This document shows, in pieces, positions 33,799 through 44,477 of a stretch of 64,000 bases of DNA. The stretch is from positions 932,001-996,000 of the forward strand of contig JAEMWC010000106.1 in NCBI GenBank assembly GCA_016490735.1. The letters run 5' to 3'. The stretch comes from Pachyseris speciosa (lineage: Eukaryota; Cnidaria; Anthozoa; Scleractinia; Pachyseridae). A program made the translations under genes and the position numbers. Every line of letters starts with the position of its first letter. The first letter of the stretch is position 1. The notes below the pieces were generated by a model that had not been told where the DNA came from, ran no database searches, and was given only the letters and a program-made list of their open reading frames with translations.

Positions 33799-35022
33799 TT
33801 TAAGATAACTGAATTTTGAGTAATTGTGAAGAACAACTCAACTGGCCTGACTGTCAAAGCCAGAACACACGACAAGTTTTGCTAGCAGAGCATGCCCCAG
33901 GTCATTTTGCACAACCAGTACACATGAGGGAGCAATTTCAGGTTTGCTCAATTTGCTCCCAGGTTTTGCTTCTAAATATTTAACCAGTCTTTTTGCAGGG
34001 TGGAAATTCTGCTCCAGAGGATCGATTATACCCATGAAATCATTAATACACATGAAGGAGCTTATGCTCCAGGAGCGTAACCCTGGAGCATGCTCTGGGA
34101 GTGAAACACTTTGTGTGTATCGGACTTAAGCTGACAGTCAGTCAAATGTTGGTCGACTGTAAGCTAAGCCAACTGACTGTTTCCAACATTGAGCTGACAG
34201 ACAGTTGAGGGCAGCAGCTCTTAACAATTACCCAATTTTGAGAAGGTATCTAAAAAGATACACTCTCCTGCTTTAAAAGTAAAAGTGCAGAAAGTGTTCC
34301 CCCTTCCCCCAAACCCTTCCAAATCAATGGCAGAAAACAGAAGGGCGGGCAAGGTGTGGAATTTCTCATCCACACACACACACACGTGTGACCTCCTTCA
34401 CAGGACTTTGACAATGTCTTTTTAGTTTCAGTTTCAATTGCCAAAACCCATTTGTGTCTGATGAAAGTATCAATAATGGGCTAGTGAGTTAACCATGAAA
34501 GTACACAGGAACTAGGCAAAGTACTAAATACAGCTAAGATGAAAATGGAATTTGATCTGGAATATTGGCAAGTTTTTTGTTCCAGTTCTTCCGACTTTTT
34601 TTTATAAGAGAATTGCCAAAAATTGATTGTCATTTGTTCTTCCTTGGAACAACTTCTGGTTTGTGCACAGGTAGCTTGTTTCATATTTTGGACAGTTTAG
34701 CAAAAAACGCAGCAATATCCCAGAAACACACCCCCATTAAGTATCTGCTTAGAACAGGCTAAAGAGGCAACTGTGAAGTGAAAATTGCAGTGTTTGAATT
34801 TGAGTGGACCCCAAATTGAGTGTCTGCTCAAGGAGAGAGGTCCACTTAATGAAGGTGCATCCCAGCTAAGGTTTGATTACTAACACCAGCACCAGCGCCA
34901 TTGTCATCTTTATCATCCTCCTTGGCATCCCCAACACCATTGTGACCATAACTACTGCCAACATACTAGCAACATTACCATCATCATCATGATTTTATTC
35001 ATAACCATCATAGAGTGGTAAA
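33799..35022. other. No recognisable gene; short inverted motifs
   Basis: Near 33840-34215 the motif GACTGTCA / TGACAGTC recurs in both orientations, with GGAGCATGCTC-like palindromes at about 34070-34100, suggesting a small decayed foldback element. A (CA)n tract lies at about 34370-34386. A 71-codon minus-strand ORF (34053..33838) has protein-like composition but no known domain and no splice support. Confidence 0.45.
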
Positions 35023-35097
35023 GTGTGACGTCACAAATATTAGAATTTTTGAAATTATGGGATTTGTTGAGATTTTCAGAAAGAGAAGAAAAATGCT

Positions 35098-35313
35098 AAC
35101 TTGCCAAAAATCAGCATTTAAAGGCAAATTGGAACTGAGATATTAGCACCGTTGTGCTCTGCTGACTCCACACAAATCCTTCTAAATTTGACTCGGTTCG
35201 TAACGTTATGAACTGAGTAAAGTTTAGAAGGATTTGTATGGAGTCAGCAGAGCATAACGGTGCTAATATCTCGCTCTCAAATTGTAAGAAAATGCTGATT
35301 TTTGGCAAGTAAG
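35098..35313. mobile_element. Foldback MITE-like element
   Basis: Arms of about 105 bp: AACTTGCCAAAAATCAGCAT on the left and its inverse on the right, with TATTAGCACCGTT and TGCTCTGCTGACTCC paired in between; the loop is about 10 bp. Sequence outside (GTGTGACGTCACAAA at 35025, TTTGTGTGACATCATC near 35345) also pairs, so the full element may be 35023..35368. Confidence 0.75.
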
Positions 35314-38300
35314 TCTTTTTTTATCGTGTTCTTTCCGAACAAAGTTTGTGTGACATCATCAGTTTAGTACTCTATTGTTAATCACTGTCATTGTTACTTC
35401 AAATCAAATCATGAGATGCTCCGGATTAAAGGACTAGTTTCGGAGGTGGTCATCAGATCTTCTTCTACTGCTGTATTGCGGTGTGTGCAGTTCTGTGAAC
35501 AGTAGTACTTCCATCCTTGGTAGCTCACAATGCCAATCACGCAAACGAGAGGAATATATGCAAGGACATTTACGAGGACGCTCTGAAAAGACTCTGTTCC
35601 GCCACTTCTGACACCTGAGCTGAAGCAGACAACCAAGCACAAGTTGGTTAGAAGCACTGCGTCAAGCCTGTTCAACCATTGGTACTGCTCATTGTAGGGC
35701 TCAAGGTATAAGCAGACTGCTGCGATGATGATGCAGGATGCTTCTAGAACGGACCTCTGCCATGGGGCAACGGGAAAGAACAAGGCAATCATCAACACCC
35801 AGATACGGCATATGAAGTAATATGCTGCAAACCATCTGTATTGGTATTTGAAGCATTGCTGGAAGGTGTCAAAGAACAATCTGAGCCGGTTCAACTTGGG
35901 AACGTGCCTGAAGAACCACGGCGTCCATAGCAACTGCAGTGGAAACAATGCAACATAACACGCTATCCATAGGCATGCAATGACGGTGAACGGCAAGTGT
36001 TCTTTCCAATCTGTTGTGAAATCAATGTTACCGTCTGCGTACAGCACCCACCTTCCTTGGAGGGGAATGTATCCGACAATCTTGAACGAGATCATAGTAA
36101 CATTTGTGTAGCAAAGAACCAACAGGGTGCAGAGGGCATGAGCAGCATTTCTGTTTATAAAACAGGCGGGGCGGTATCTTGTAATCTTTGCCAAAACAAA
36201 AACCAGGAGAAGGATATACACAGGAAAAACATAGTTAATACCAAGTTTTTCAAGGTTGTTCATTCCACTGTTGTAAAGGCATACAAAAACACCTTCAATC
36301 CTCCAGTTGGCGAAAGCTATAATGAAAGAGATGAATTTATCAAGGGATTGTCCTTCCACTAAAAGGAACGAAATGATCTGATAAGAGTAAAGACAGCTGT
36401 TGAGATAAGTTGTGAAAATGTCGAAGTCCATGCAGAACACAACCAAAACTAGCAGGGGTGTTATTACACAGAACCCTGCTAGGGCTACTATAGCAATCAC
36501 GAAGTCCTTCGTACTGCATGTTTCTTTGCACTCTTCATTCCCCAAGTTCAAAGAAAAGTTATTTTTGCATTGTCCACACAAGACGCTTGACCCATTGCGA
36601 CCTTCAGTGCACATAGTTTCGGGACTATATAGGAAGGTTGGGTTGTTGGTGATCTTGCAGTAATGTGGCGGACAAGGGTACGTAGTGAAGTTGTCCCCTA
36701 TCATTCCACCCCAGTACCCTGTCTTCAGGAAGACATGCTTGGAGTTAGCGCTACAATGTGATATTCCTGGTTCCCTCTTGGTTGATATGCATGAGCATGT
36801 CTTGGAATCTGTTTGCTCAAACCCAGGGCGGCACTTTTTCAAAGTTAATTTACGTTTGCATTTTCTTCGTACGCGACCGTCAGTCGTACTGATGGTAAGG
36901 CTTAATGACCTTCCGACTTTTCCTTTTAGGGAAAGATTGCTGATTTTGGGATAATCTGCCTGTACCAGAAACAGATCAGAAACGGTGTCCAATGAGACTC
37001 TATCAGCAGTATTGTGATCATCATCGATAATGGTTACTTTAACAGTGCCAGTAACTGAACTGTTTTTCTCGTTCATTAACTTAATACTAGCATCGAACAG
37101 CTCACTTGGAGAAACTTCCCACTCCGACGCATTGAAATATATCGAGACTGGGTCAGTAGATATCTGTCCCTTGAAGCTGTTTTCAGAGTCTTGATACTCA
37201 ATGATATTGGGCCAGGCAAGAGAGTCATTGTTTATAAGAGGCTGTCCTTTCTGGCAGCCCTGAAGACTTGAAGCATAAACAGACTTACCGCCACCACTGC
37301 TTGACACCGTGTTACCACTAAAAACTATTCTGGTTTTCCATTCAGTGACTTTATCCGGCCCGTGCAAGCTGTTGTTGTAAGCGATGAAGCATTTATTTGT
37401 TTTAAACCAATCAAGCTTGTCGAAAGCCACGAGTGCCCTAGGATTCTTGGCATAAAGGGCTCCTCCGAGTTCCTTGGCAGTGTTATTAATAAAACTAATT
37501 TGACTGTGTGGCATAAGCATGATTACTGATGAGCTGTACAGTCCAAGTGCCCTGCCCTTTGTTCCACTATTGTTTCTGAAGGTCACATTATCAAAAACAC
37601 GTAAAACCGCATTTTCACTTATCATGGCAGTACCGACATTATGTTCAATGGTTGCGGTTTTGTTGAAGATGATTGGCAAGGAATAGGAAATAATTGCTCC
37701 ATGGGGACGCCACTTTTCATCCACTATAAAAACTATTCTGTTGTAGGTGACTTTGCAGTCTTCTAAAAGAATGGAATAATAACCAGGTCTTTCAGCGTTT
37801 ATCAGTGGTAAGACATTGATGAATGGAATCGTGGTAGCAAAAATGGCAGATCCTTGTGTTGCTGCATTTCTGTTCCACATACAGTTCTTGTATTCTATAG
37901 TCAACTCATCGTTCTTTGCATGCAAGAGAGAGATGAATTCACTATATGAAACCCCACCACCTATCAGTGCTTCGTTTCGTTCAAAGGTGCAATTTGCATA
38001 CTTCATTTTGTTGGCCAGTAGCCACTGTGTGTGCCCTTCAGCAGCTGTTCTACTCTCGAAACCACCACCTCCAAGATTTGCAAAGTTATTTATAAAATTG
38101 CAATTCACCACTTCCAGTGTGTTGTTTTGTACCTGGTTGTGAAATGCAACGTAAGCTCCACCTTCCCACGTTGCATGATTGCTTTCAAACTGGCAGTAAT
38201 TGATGCGAATGATGTTATTTTCTGCTTCTCCTCTAAGAAATATCGACAACCCACCACCTCGTCCGAAGGGATTGTGATCAGCTGTGAGTGGCTTCTCATC

Positions 38301-38676
38301 TGTCGGTTTGTATGTCACATTTGCATCGGGGGCCGAGTTTCCTTTGAAGCTGCAATTAAAGAAAGTATAGCTGCTGTTATTGTCATATTCCGCTAAGGTC
38401 GATGAACTGACATTAAATGGGAACATTCCACCTTGTTTTGTTAATTCCATGTAGACTCCACCTCCAGCGATTGCAATGTCGCTTACGGTGGAATTTTCAT
38501 TGGGTCGATTGTTTTCAAACCTGCAATTCGAAATCCTTACGTCTCCCCCAATGTCATACATATTTAATCCTATTCCAGGACTATTGACAATCCTGCAGTG
38601 ATCAATAGCAATGTTCTTGCAGTACACAAAAAACACAGCGGAGAGGAAGGGAATGTGAGTGCGTTCAAACGCTTCG

Positions 38677-38846
38677 CCAGTACCGGACAGCGGTACGTTA
38701 CTTATAGGCGTGCGCGGTCTTGTCTCTCGTGTGTTCGACTCGTGTTTGTAAGCTCGCCTGTTCTGTTACTGTCATACAAGTTTAATTAAAGCTTCAGTTG
38801 TGTTACGAATCGCGTCATCGACTTACCTATACTCCTTTAATTGGCG
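38677..38846 (+). repeat. 5' LTR
   Basis: Begins CCAGTACCGGACAGCGGTAC, ends CTCCTTTAATTGGCG. Identical by eye to the 3' LTR. A 170-bp LTR is short. Confidence 0.9.
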
Positions 38847-38867
38847 TGGTGGCAGCTTCCTCGAACC
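38847..38867 (+). promoter_or_regulatory. Primer-binding site of the LTR element
   Basis: TGGTGGCAGC follows the LTR with no gap. It is complementary to a tRNA 3' end GCTGCCACCA, as in tRNA-Leu(UAG)-type molecules; a TCGAACC a few bases on could match the T-arm if a few bases between were lost. The tRNA assignment is from memory and moderate. Confidence 0.6.
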
Positions 38868-38995
38868 TACGTCAAGAAATCGACGTCCAAATACAAGGAA
38901 AAGCTACTCATTCCTAACCCAGGTACGTCGATACGTCGAACATTTTTCGTCGTTCAAGCTCGATTCTCTGGTAAACCCAATACACAACAACAGTC

Positions 38996-41900
38996 ATGGC
39001 TTCTTCTCCACGAGCCCCGAAGCAGTGGAGTCTCTCGAAGAACGAGTCTATAAACAGCTTCGAGAATTGGAGACAAAACCTGGTTTACACCTTGTCACTC
39101 GACAGCAATTTCGCTCCATTTCTCGCCGATGGCACCACATGGGGAAAGAAGACTAAGACCCAGCCCCTACGCGGCCTCACCGACGATGGCGAAGCAGTAC
39201 CACTCTCCAAACGCCGAACTGCCCGACAGAAAGTCAATTTCCTGGAACTCATGCTCGGGCAAATAGCCAATTATTGTCCGGTAATATCCCGAAATACCTT
39301 AGTGAAGAATTCGACCTCTATCCAGTCTGTTTGGAACATGATACGCGCACATTTTGGCTTCCAGATTACGGGGGCTCACTTTCTGGATTTCGCCAATTTG
39401 CATTTAGAAGCTGACGAGCGCCCAGAAGACCTCTTCCAACGACTAATGGCCTTTGTTGAGGACACCCTACTCCGTGCCAATAGCCTGTCCCACCATGGTG
39501 AAGTGGCCACCGAAGACGAGGAACTCACTCCCACCTTAGAAAATTTCATTATCCTGACCTGGCTTAAACTGATACATCCTGAGTTACCCAAGCTCGTCAA
39601 ACAAAGATACGGAACAGAACTAAGATCACGAACTCTAGCCTCGATAAAACCAGAAATATCTCAGGCCCTCACCTCCTTGCTCGACGAAATACGCACAGCT
39701 GACGACGCCAAGATTATGCGCACCGCTGTTAGTAATTACCATAAACCTACTAGCAGCAGAACTCCACACAAGGCGAGCACACGACCCAACCGTCCAGCCA
39801 GGTCCTGCCCGCTCTGCAAGCAAGCCGGCCGTCCCAATCACGCCCACTTCCTGAGTGAATGTAGTTTCCTCCCAGAACAGGATCGCAAGTACATAGCCAA
39901 AGCCAGACAAATCGCCGACATCCTAGATGATCCCTCTGAACCTGACACCAGACCCTATGTAGATGAATCAGTCAGTGACACTGACGACACCGGATCAGGC
40001 CTAAGCACCCATGTCTTCCGCATACAGACTCGCCAGTCACCATACTTGGACATGTTCTATGCACACCACCCAGTGCGCGTAACCATCGACAGTGGCGCCA
40101 CAGGAAACATGATTCGTCACACCGTCGTCCAACGTCTTGGCTGCCTGGTGACGCCCAGTTCCCAATCCGTCCACCAAGCAGATGGCTCATCCCCTCTGCA
40201 TGTTGTCGGTGAGACACGCTTCCCTTTTACCCGCGAAGGCCATGCATTTACCTTCGAAGGCCTTGTCGTGGAAAATCTTGATGTAGACGTCCTGGCAGGA
40301 ACCCCCTTCATGGAGTCTAATGATATTGCAGTACGCCCTGCCAAGCGCCAAATAACCCTTGGTGACGGAACTATCCACAACTATGGGTCCCAGCAACCGG
40401 TAACGGTCAACTCCGCTGCACGCCGTGCCATTGTGCTACGCTCTCCGCCCACGTCTACGACCGTCTGGCCTGGAGAGTTTCTAGAAGTCGAATTGCCAAG
40501 CGAAGCACCCCCTGACTCCGTGTATGCTTTGGAACCGCGGACTGATGCCCCCAGCGTAAGAAAGCTAACAGCTTCCCAATTGTGGCCACAACCAACCATA
40601 GTCTCCAGCGTCGCGGGAAAAATACGCATCCCCAACTTAACTCCTGAGCCTCACTTCCTCAAACGGAATGAACACTTCTGTCAAGTACATGCTGTCTACA
40701 CACCCGAAGCCCACAGCAACAACGTACAGCCACCTGTCTCGCCACCACCCAGGCCACCTGTTCATCAGACCAGCACAAAACACTCTACAAACGTGAGCCT
40801 TGACCCAGACAACCTACTCCCTCATGATTTCAGAGCCAAGTTTACATCACTCTTGGATGAATACGACCACATCTTTGACCCAAACATCAAAGGCTACAAT
40901 GGCGCAGGGCAGGGCACCATTGCCAAGGACGGCTTACTTGTTGTGAAGCGTAACGAGCCTCTCGCTCCCACCCGTGAATGCATCGTTGTCCCCCGGCAGG
41001 TACTAGAGGGACTCTTAACCGCGTTACACATCCAGCTTAGCCACCCATCCAGTAATCAACTCAAGGCTGTCACAAAGCGCTATCTCTATGCCCTGGATAT
41101 AGACAAGGCCATCGACCAAGTGACTCAAGCTTGCCACCAGTGTGCCGCCTTACGTCAGACCCCGGACGCACGCGAGGAGCAGTCAACCTCCCTTCCACCG
41201 GATGCCGTTGGCGTTTCGTTCGCCGCTGACGTTATCAAACGTTCAAGACAGCTCGTCCTTGTGCTACGTGAATGTGTGACTTCTTTCACAGCCACGACTC
41301 TGTTAGAGGATGAGCGACACCACACCCTACGTGACGCCATTATCCGCCTATGTGTCCATATGCGTCCACTAGATGGACCACCAGCCATCATACGCACTGA
41401 TCCTGCCCCAGGATTCAAGGCACTAACAGAGGATCAACAACTAAAGCATCACAGAATCACAATAGAGCTCGGAAACGCCAAGAATCGCAACAAGAATCCT
41501 GTGGCCGAGAGAGCGGTCCAAGAGATCGAAAACGAGTTACTCCGACACGATCCCCTAGGAGGCCCCGTCTCCCCTGTGACACTAGCCGTAGCCACAGCCA
41601 ACCTCAACGCGCGCATCCGCTCACATGGCCTTTCCTCTAGAGAGATGTGGACACAGCGAGATCAATTCTCGAACCAACAAATACCACTGCAGGACCAAAG
41701 CATCATCGTTAAGCAGAACGAACAACGTATCGCCAACCACACCCACAGCGAGAAGGCAAAGGCCCCCATCGCGAGGCGCCGCCCAGCTAATCGCATCGTC
41801 GTCGGTGATTTAGTCTACCTTTTCTCCGATCGCAACAAGACAAGAGCTCGCGATCGCTATTTAGTCGTAGAGGTAACTGGCTCTTTCTGCAACATCAGAA

Positions 41901-42292
41901 AGTTTGTTGGCTCTCAACTTCGAAGCACCTCTTACCGCGTAAAGACATCTGATTGCTACAGGGTCCCATCCGAAGTAACAGTCTTCCGTCCGTCAGCAGT
42001 CAGCAGTGATCCTGACTCCTCATCCGACGAAACCCTTCCAGTACAGCCAGTACTTTCCCCTCCATCTCCACCCGTCATACCAAGTGCAATATCGACACCT
42101 GCCACTCAAGAAGTTCCTGATGTCTACCTTCCTGCCGATGAATACGAGCCCTGCGAAGACAATGCCCCTGATCCAGTTTTAGACTCCCCCACCACAGGCA
42201 ATGACTCTGATACCTGTTCCGCGCCTCGCAGATCCACACGCGTGCGACGTCGTCCCGCACGATATGATGACTTTGTCATGGACTCTGACTGA
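38996..42292 (+). CDS. Gag-protease-integrase polyprotein without RT
   Basis: 1,098 residues from ATG 38996. Gag-like N-terminus (WSLSKNESINSFENWRQNL). A zinc knuckle starting at C271 (CPLCKQAGRPNHAHFLSEC). An aspartic protease with DSGATG at D365. Near residue 633 GYNGAGQGTIAKDGLL marks an abrupt passage from the end of the pre-RT linker into the integrase N-terminus. The integrase shows an HHCC-type zinc site (HIQLSH ... CHQC). Its core has SFAADV, IIRTDPAPGF and VAERAV, the last two 35 residues apart as in D35E. A chromodomain-less C-terminal part ends in a Pro/Ser-rich tail. No Y-x-DD or F-x-DD motif or RNase H residues are present anywhere. The deletion kept the frame open. Confidence 0.88.
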   Translation: MASSPRAPKQWSLSKNESINSFENWRQNLVYTLSLDSNFAPFLADGTTWGKKTKTQPLRGLTDDGEAVPLSKRRTARQKVNFLELMLGQIANYCPVISRNTLVKNSTSIQSVWNMIRAHFGFQITGAHFLDFANLHLEADERPEDLFQRLMAFVEDTLLRANSLSHHGEVATEDEELTPTLENFIILTWLKLIHPELPKLVKQRYGTELRSRTLASIKPEISQALTSLLDEIRTADDAKIMRTAVSNYHKPTSSRTPHKASTRPNRPARSCPLCKQAGRPNHAHFLSECSFLPEQDRKYIAKARQIADILDDPSEPDTRPYVDESVSDTDDTGSGLSTHVFRIQTRQSPYLDMFYAHHPVRVTIDSGATGNMIRHTVVQRLGCLVTPSSQSVHQADGSSPLHVVGETRFPFTREGHAFTFEGLVVENLDVDVLAGTPFMESNDIAVRPAKRQITLGDGTIHNYGSQQPVTVNSAARRAIVLRSPPTSTTVWPGEFLEVELPSEAPPDSVYALEPRTDAPSVRKLTASQLWPQPTIVSSVAGKIRIPNLTPEPHFLKRNEHFCQVHAVYTPEAHSNNVQPPVSPPPRPPVHQTSTKHSTNVSLDPDNLLPHDFRAKFTSLLDEYDHIFDPNIKGYNGAGQGTIAKDGLLVVKRNEPLAPTRECIVVPRQVLEGLLTALHIQLSHPSSNQLKAVTKRYLYALDIDKAIDQVTQACHQCAALRQTPDAREEQSTSLPPDAVGVSFAADVIKRSRQLVLVLRECVTSFTATTLLEDERHHTLRDAIIRLCVHMRPLDGPPAIIRTDPAPGFKALTEDQQLKHHRITIELGNAKNRNKNPVAERAVQEIENELLRHDPLGGPVSPVTLAVATANLNARIRSHGLSSREMWTQRDQFSNQQIPLQDQSIIVKQNEQRIANHTHSEKAKAPIARRRPANRIVVGDLVYLFSDRNKTRARDRYLVVEVTGSFCNIRKFVGSQLRSTSYRVKTSDCYRVPSEVTVFRPSAVSSDPDSSSDETLPVQPVLSPPSPPVIPSAISTPATQEVPDVYLPADEYEPCEDNAPDPVLDSPTTGNDSDTCSAPRRSTRVRRRPARYDDFVMDSD

Positions 42293-42500
42293 GTTGTGGA
42301 CACTATAATCTCTAAGCTTTTGACTCTGAGTTATGGACTCCAACCATACAACCCGTTGGTTTGAAGAACTCGATCACTTTTCTTTATAAGTTTTATATCA
42401 GGTACTGTTACTTATTTGGCTCTAACTTGATATTCGCCATGTACCCAAGGAACTCGTCACCTTTTTACATAGTCTGAGGGTAGAAGAAAAGGAAGTCACG

Positions 42501-42670
42501 CCAGTACCGGACAGCGGTACGTTACTTATAGGCGTGCGCGGTCTTGTCTCTCGTGTGTTCGACTCGTGTTTGTAAGCTCGCCTGTTCTGTTACTGTCATA
42601 CAAGTTTAATTAAAGCTTCAGTTGTGTTACGAATCGCGTCATCGACTTACCTATACTCCTTTAATTGGCG
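42501..42670 (+). repeat. 3' LTR
   Basis: Same sequence as 38677..38846; followed by the CTTCG target duplication and host coding sequence. No obvious polypurine tract, but AGAAGAAAAGGAAG lies 5-20 bp upstream of the LTR and could serve. Confidence 0.9.
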
Positions 42671-43091
42671 CTTCGTCAACAGTGCTCGCATGCAGGCCAC
42701 CGCAGCCTTCGAGTGTAATTCCTCTAATGGTAATATTGATGCAGTTTTCAAAGTACAGGCTACCACGACTTTCACATTTCACGGAGATGAGGTCTTCTCC
42801 GACGATTCCAAACCCGTGAACATCTCTAAAGGTGAAATTTTGGGTTAGATTGTAGGGGGAATTTGAAGACTGAACTTGTACCAGAGTTGAATCAGCCACA
42901 TACTGTAAAGCGAAGTCTAAACTTTTGCAGGGAATACTTCCATTTGAACAAGCGGGTTCGTCAACTCCATGGCTCTGTGAAACATTAATTCTATGTTTCC
43001 AGTCAACCTCTGCACTTTAAGTAAGCAAAGGGGCAATCACTGCGAGACAGGTCAGAGCGAAGAGCGGAGAAAAGCTGGCTTCACTCATCAT

Positions 43092-44028
43092 GATTATCCT
43101 CCTTCTTCGACGACTTCGATTTTCTGTGAAAGCCCTCAGCGGCCGATCAAAACTTATGCAAACCTCGTGCACTTCCGCTGTTTCTCATGAGAACTTTGGC
43201 CAGAACTTTGTTTGTTTGTTTCCTTGTTTTTTTTTTAGAACTTTGTTTGTTACCAAGGCAAGAAACGATCCACGGAGAATTACTGACTGATTTAGATCAA
43301 AGTTTGCTCGGGGACATTTTGAAAACAGGGCAAGTGATAAGCTTGACTCCCGAAATGATCGCTTCGAGAGGTCAAAAAGCGCTGTTCGCATCTTTGAGCC
43401 TGTTAATTCTTTTTGAATTGTTTGTTCAACTTGAAAAGGCAACGCTTTGAAGCTTTCTCTCGTACACGTGAAAGGCTGGGGTGACTGTGAGTTATACAAG
43501 TTGTCTCGCAGCACGAGTCATCTTCGACTCAAGTTTGAGTCAGGTCGAAATTTTGGTTTTTAACTTTTCTCTTCTTTTCGACAACTATACCTTGCCCAAG
43601 GCCAAAAGTGCTTCGATCGCAGAGTAAAAATCCGTCAAGACAAGGACAAATCAGTCTGCAGATGGCCACCGGATGAAAGAAATGAACCTTCATTTCCTTT
43701 CTCGAATTTCGCTGTCATGGCTACAACTATCAGTCATTGAATCAACATGGATTTCACCAGAAGTCATTGGTATTCTACAAATTCCAAATTACAGTATGGA
43801 CGAACAATGCTAGGGCCGCCCATCATATCTTGTTATTGTCCCATGATCCTGTATTGATTCCATTTGAACTGATTTGCGCACACCTGTTAGAACTATGGGG
43901 TGACATGCCCACACAACTCCTATCCACGTGCAGTAGCCACCGTAGAGTTTTGCTCGAACGAATATATCTTCGTTTAGGGGTCTGCTCCTTGTGTACGAAA
44001 TAACCGGGGGATCTTTGATTAGTTCGCT
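43092..44028. other. 5' flank of the beta-helix gene
   Basis: Should contain its promoter and 5' UTR. No TATA box or other site could be placed with confidence; short ORFs here have no support. Confidence 0.4.
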
Positions 44029-44034
44029 AAGTAG

Positions 44035-44471
44035 CAGGGGCACCCAACGACAAGTTTCGGTAGATATCTGTTCGGTGGAGGGTAGTTCGCATTAGGCTTT
44101 CGGCATTGATTTAAAAATGCACTCGGATTTTCGTAAGTAAAACGTGGCCTAAAAGATTCGTAATGTGGAAATCATAGCCCCTGACGTTTTCGGAAAGGTC
44201 GTTATTGCCGTTTTTGGCAGTCAAAAACGTCAGCTCGCATTTTCAGAAAGAAAAAAGGTTCCCTAGAAAGTTAACTTCAACTAGCATTTTCTCAAAGGAA
44301 GAGTTTGTTCCCTAACATTTTCGGGCAATTAAAATTTCAGCTAGGGAATCCGAACAGAAGAAATTCTTCTAGCTAATGAAAACATTACTTGAAACATACT
44401 TCAAACACCATTAGGTACTTTAAAATGCCCCTCTACAGCTTTTGGTTGATTTGGCTCGTTGGGTGCCCCTG
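44035..44471. mobile_element. CAGGGGCACCCAACGA MITE, copy 1
   Basis: Ends CAGGGGCACCCAACGA and TCGTTGGGTGCCCCTG, 16-bp perfect terminal inverted repeats. Target duplication AAGTAG (44029..44034 and 44472..44477), 6 bp. The interior is related throughout to the element at 50817. Non-coding. CAGGGG ends resemble hAT, but a 6-bp duplication leaves the superfamily open. Confidence 0.88.
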
Positions 44472-44477
44472 AAGTAG

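Larger units (their letters stand above)
38677..42670 (+). mobile_element. LTR retroelement lacking reverse transcriptase, 3,994 bp
   Basis: Two LTRs of 170 bp (38677..38846 and 42501..42670) look identical base for base. Target duplication CTTCG at 38672..38676 and 42671..42675. The LTR termini are CC...CG rather than the usual TG...CA. A primer-binding site directly follows the 5' LTR. A single 1,098-codon ORF contains gag, protease and integrase but no reverse transcriptase or RNase H. Probably a Ty3/gypsy-like family member by protease and integrase type; mobilisation would need enzymes from a full-length relative. It sits opposite in strand to its host gene. Confidence 0.9.
35409..43091 (-). 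pseudogene. Beta-helix ectodomain plus multi-pass membrane protein, interrupted by LTR element
   Basis: Minus-strand pieces 43091..42671 and 38671..35409 make, with one copy of the CTTCG target duplication, 3,684 nt = 1,228 codons in one frame. The start MMSEASFSPLFALTCLAVIA looks like a signal peptide, then TAA at 43019..43017 (codon 25) interrupts the frame. The ectodomain (about 600 residues) has many repeats of the form NCSFKGNSA, CQFESNHA, NCNFINNFA, CTFERNEA, i.e. a right-handed parallel beta-helix as in pectate lyase-like or Pmp-type proteins. Next comes a Cys-rich section (CRPGFEQTDSKTCSC; CGQCKNNFSLNLGNEEC), then about nine to ten hydrophobic segments starting with DFVIAIVALAGFCVITPLLV. 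The short tail is cytosolic. Likely a cell-surface receptor or adhesion-type protein; no named family recognised. The LTR insertion disrupts the exon. The TAA could alternatively lie in 5' intronic sequence (an acceptor-like AAAGTGCAG follows it). Confidence 0.82.

Noticed and set aside
33838..34053. 71-codon minus-strand ORF with protein-like composition
   Set aside because: No known domain, no clear splice sites, and surrounded by inverted motifs; left as unassigned.
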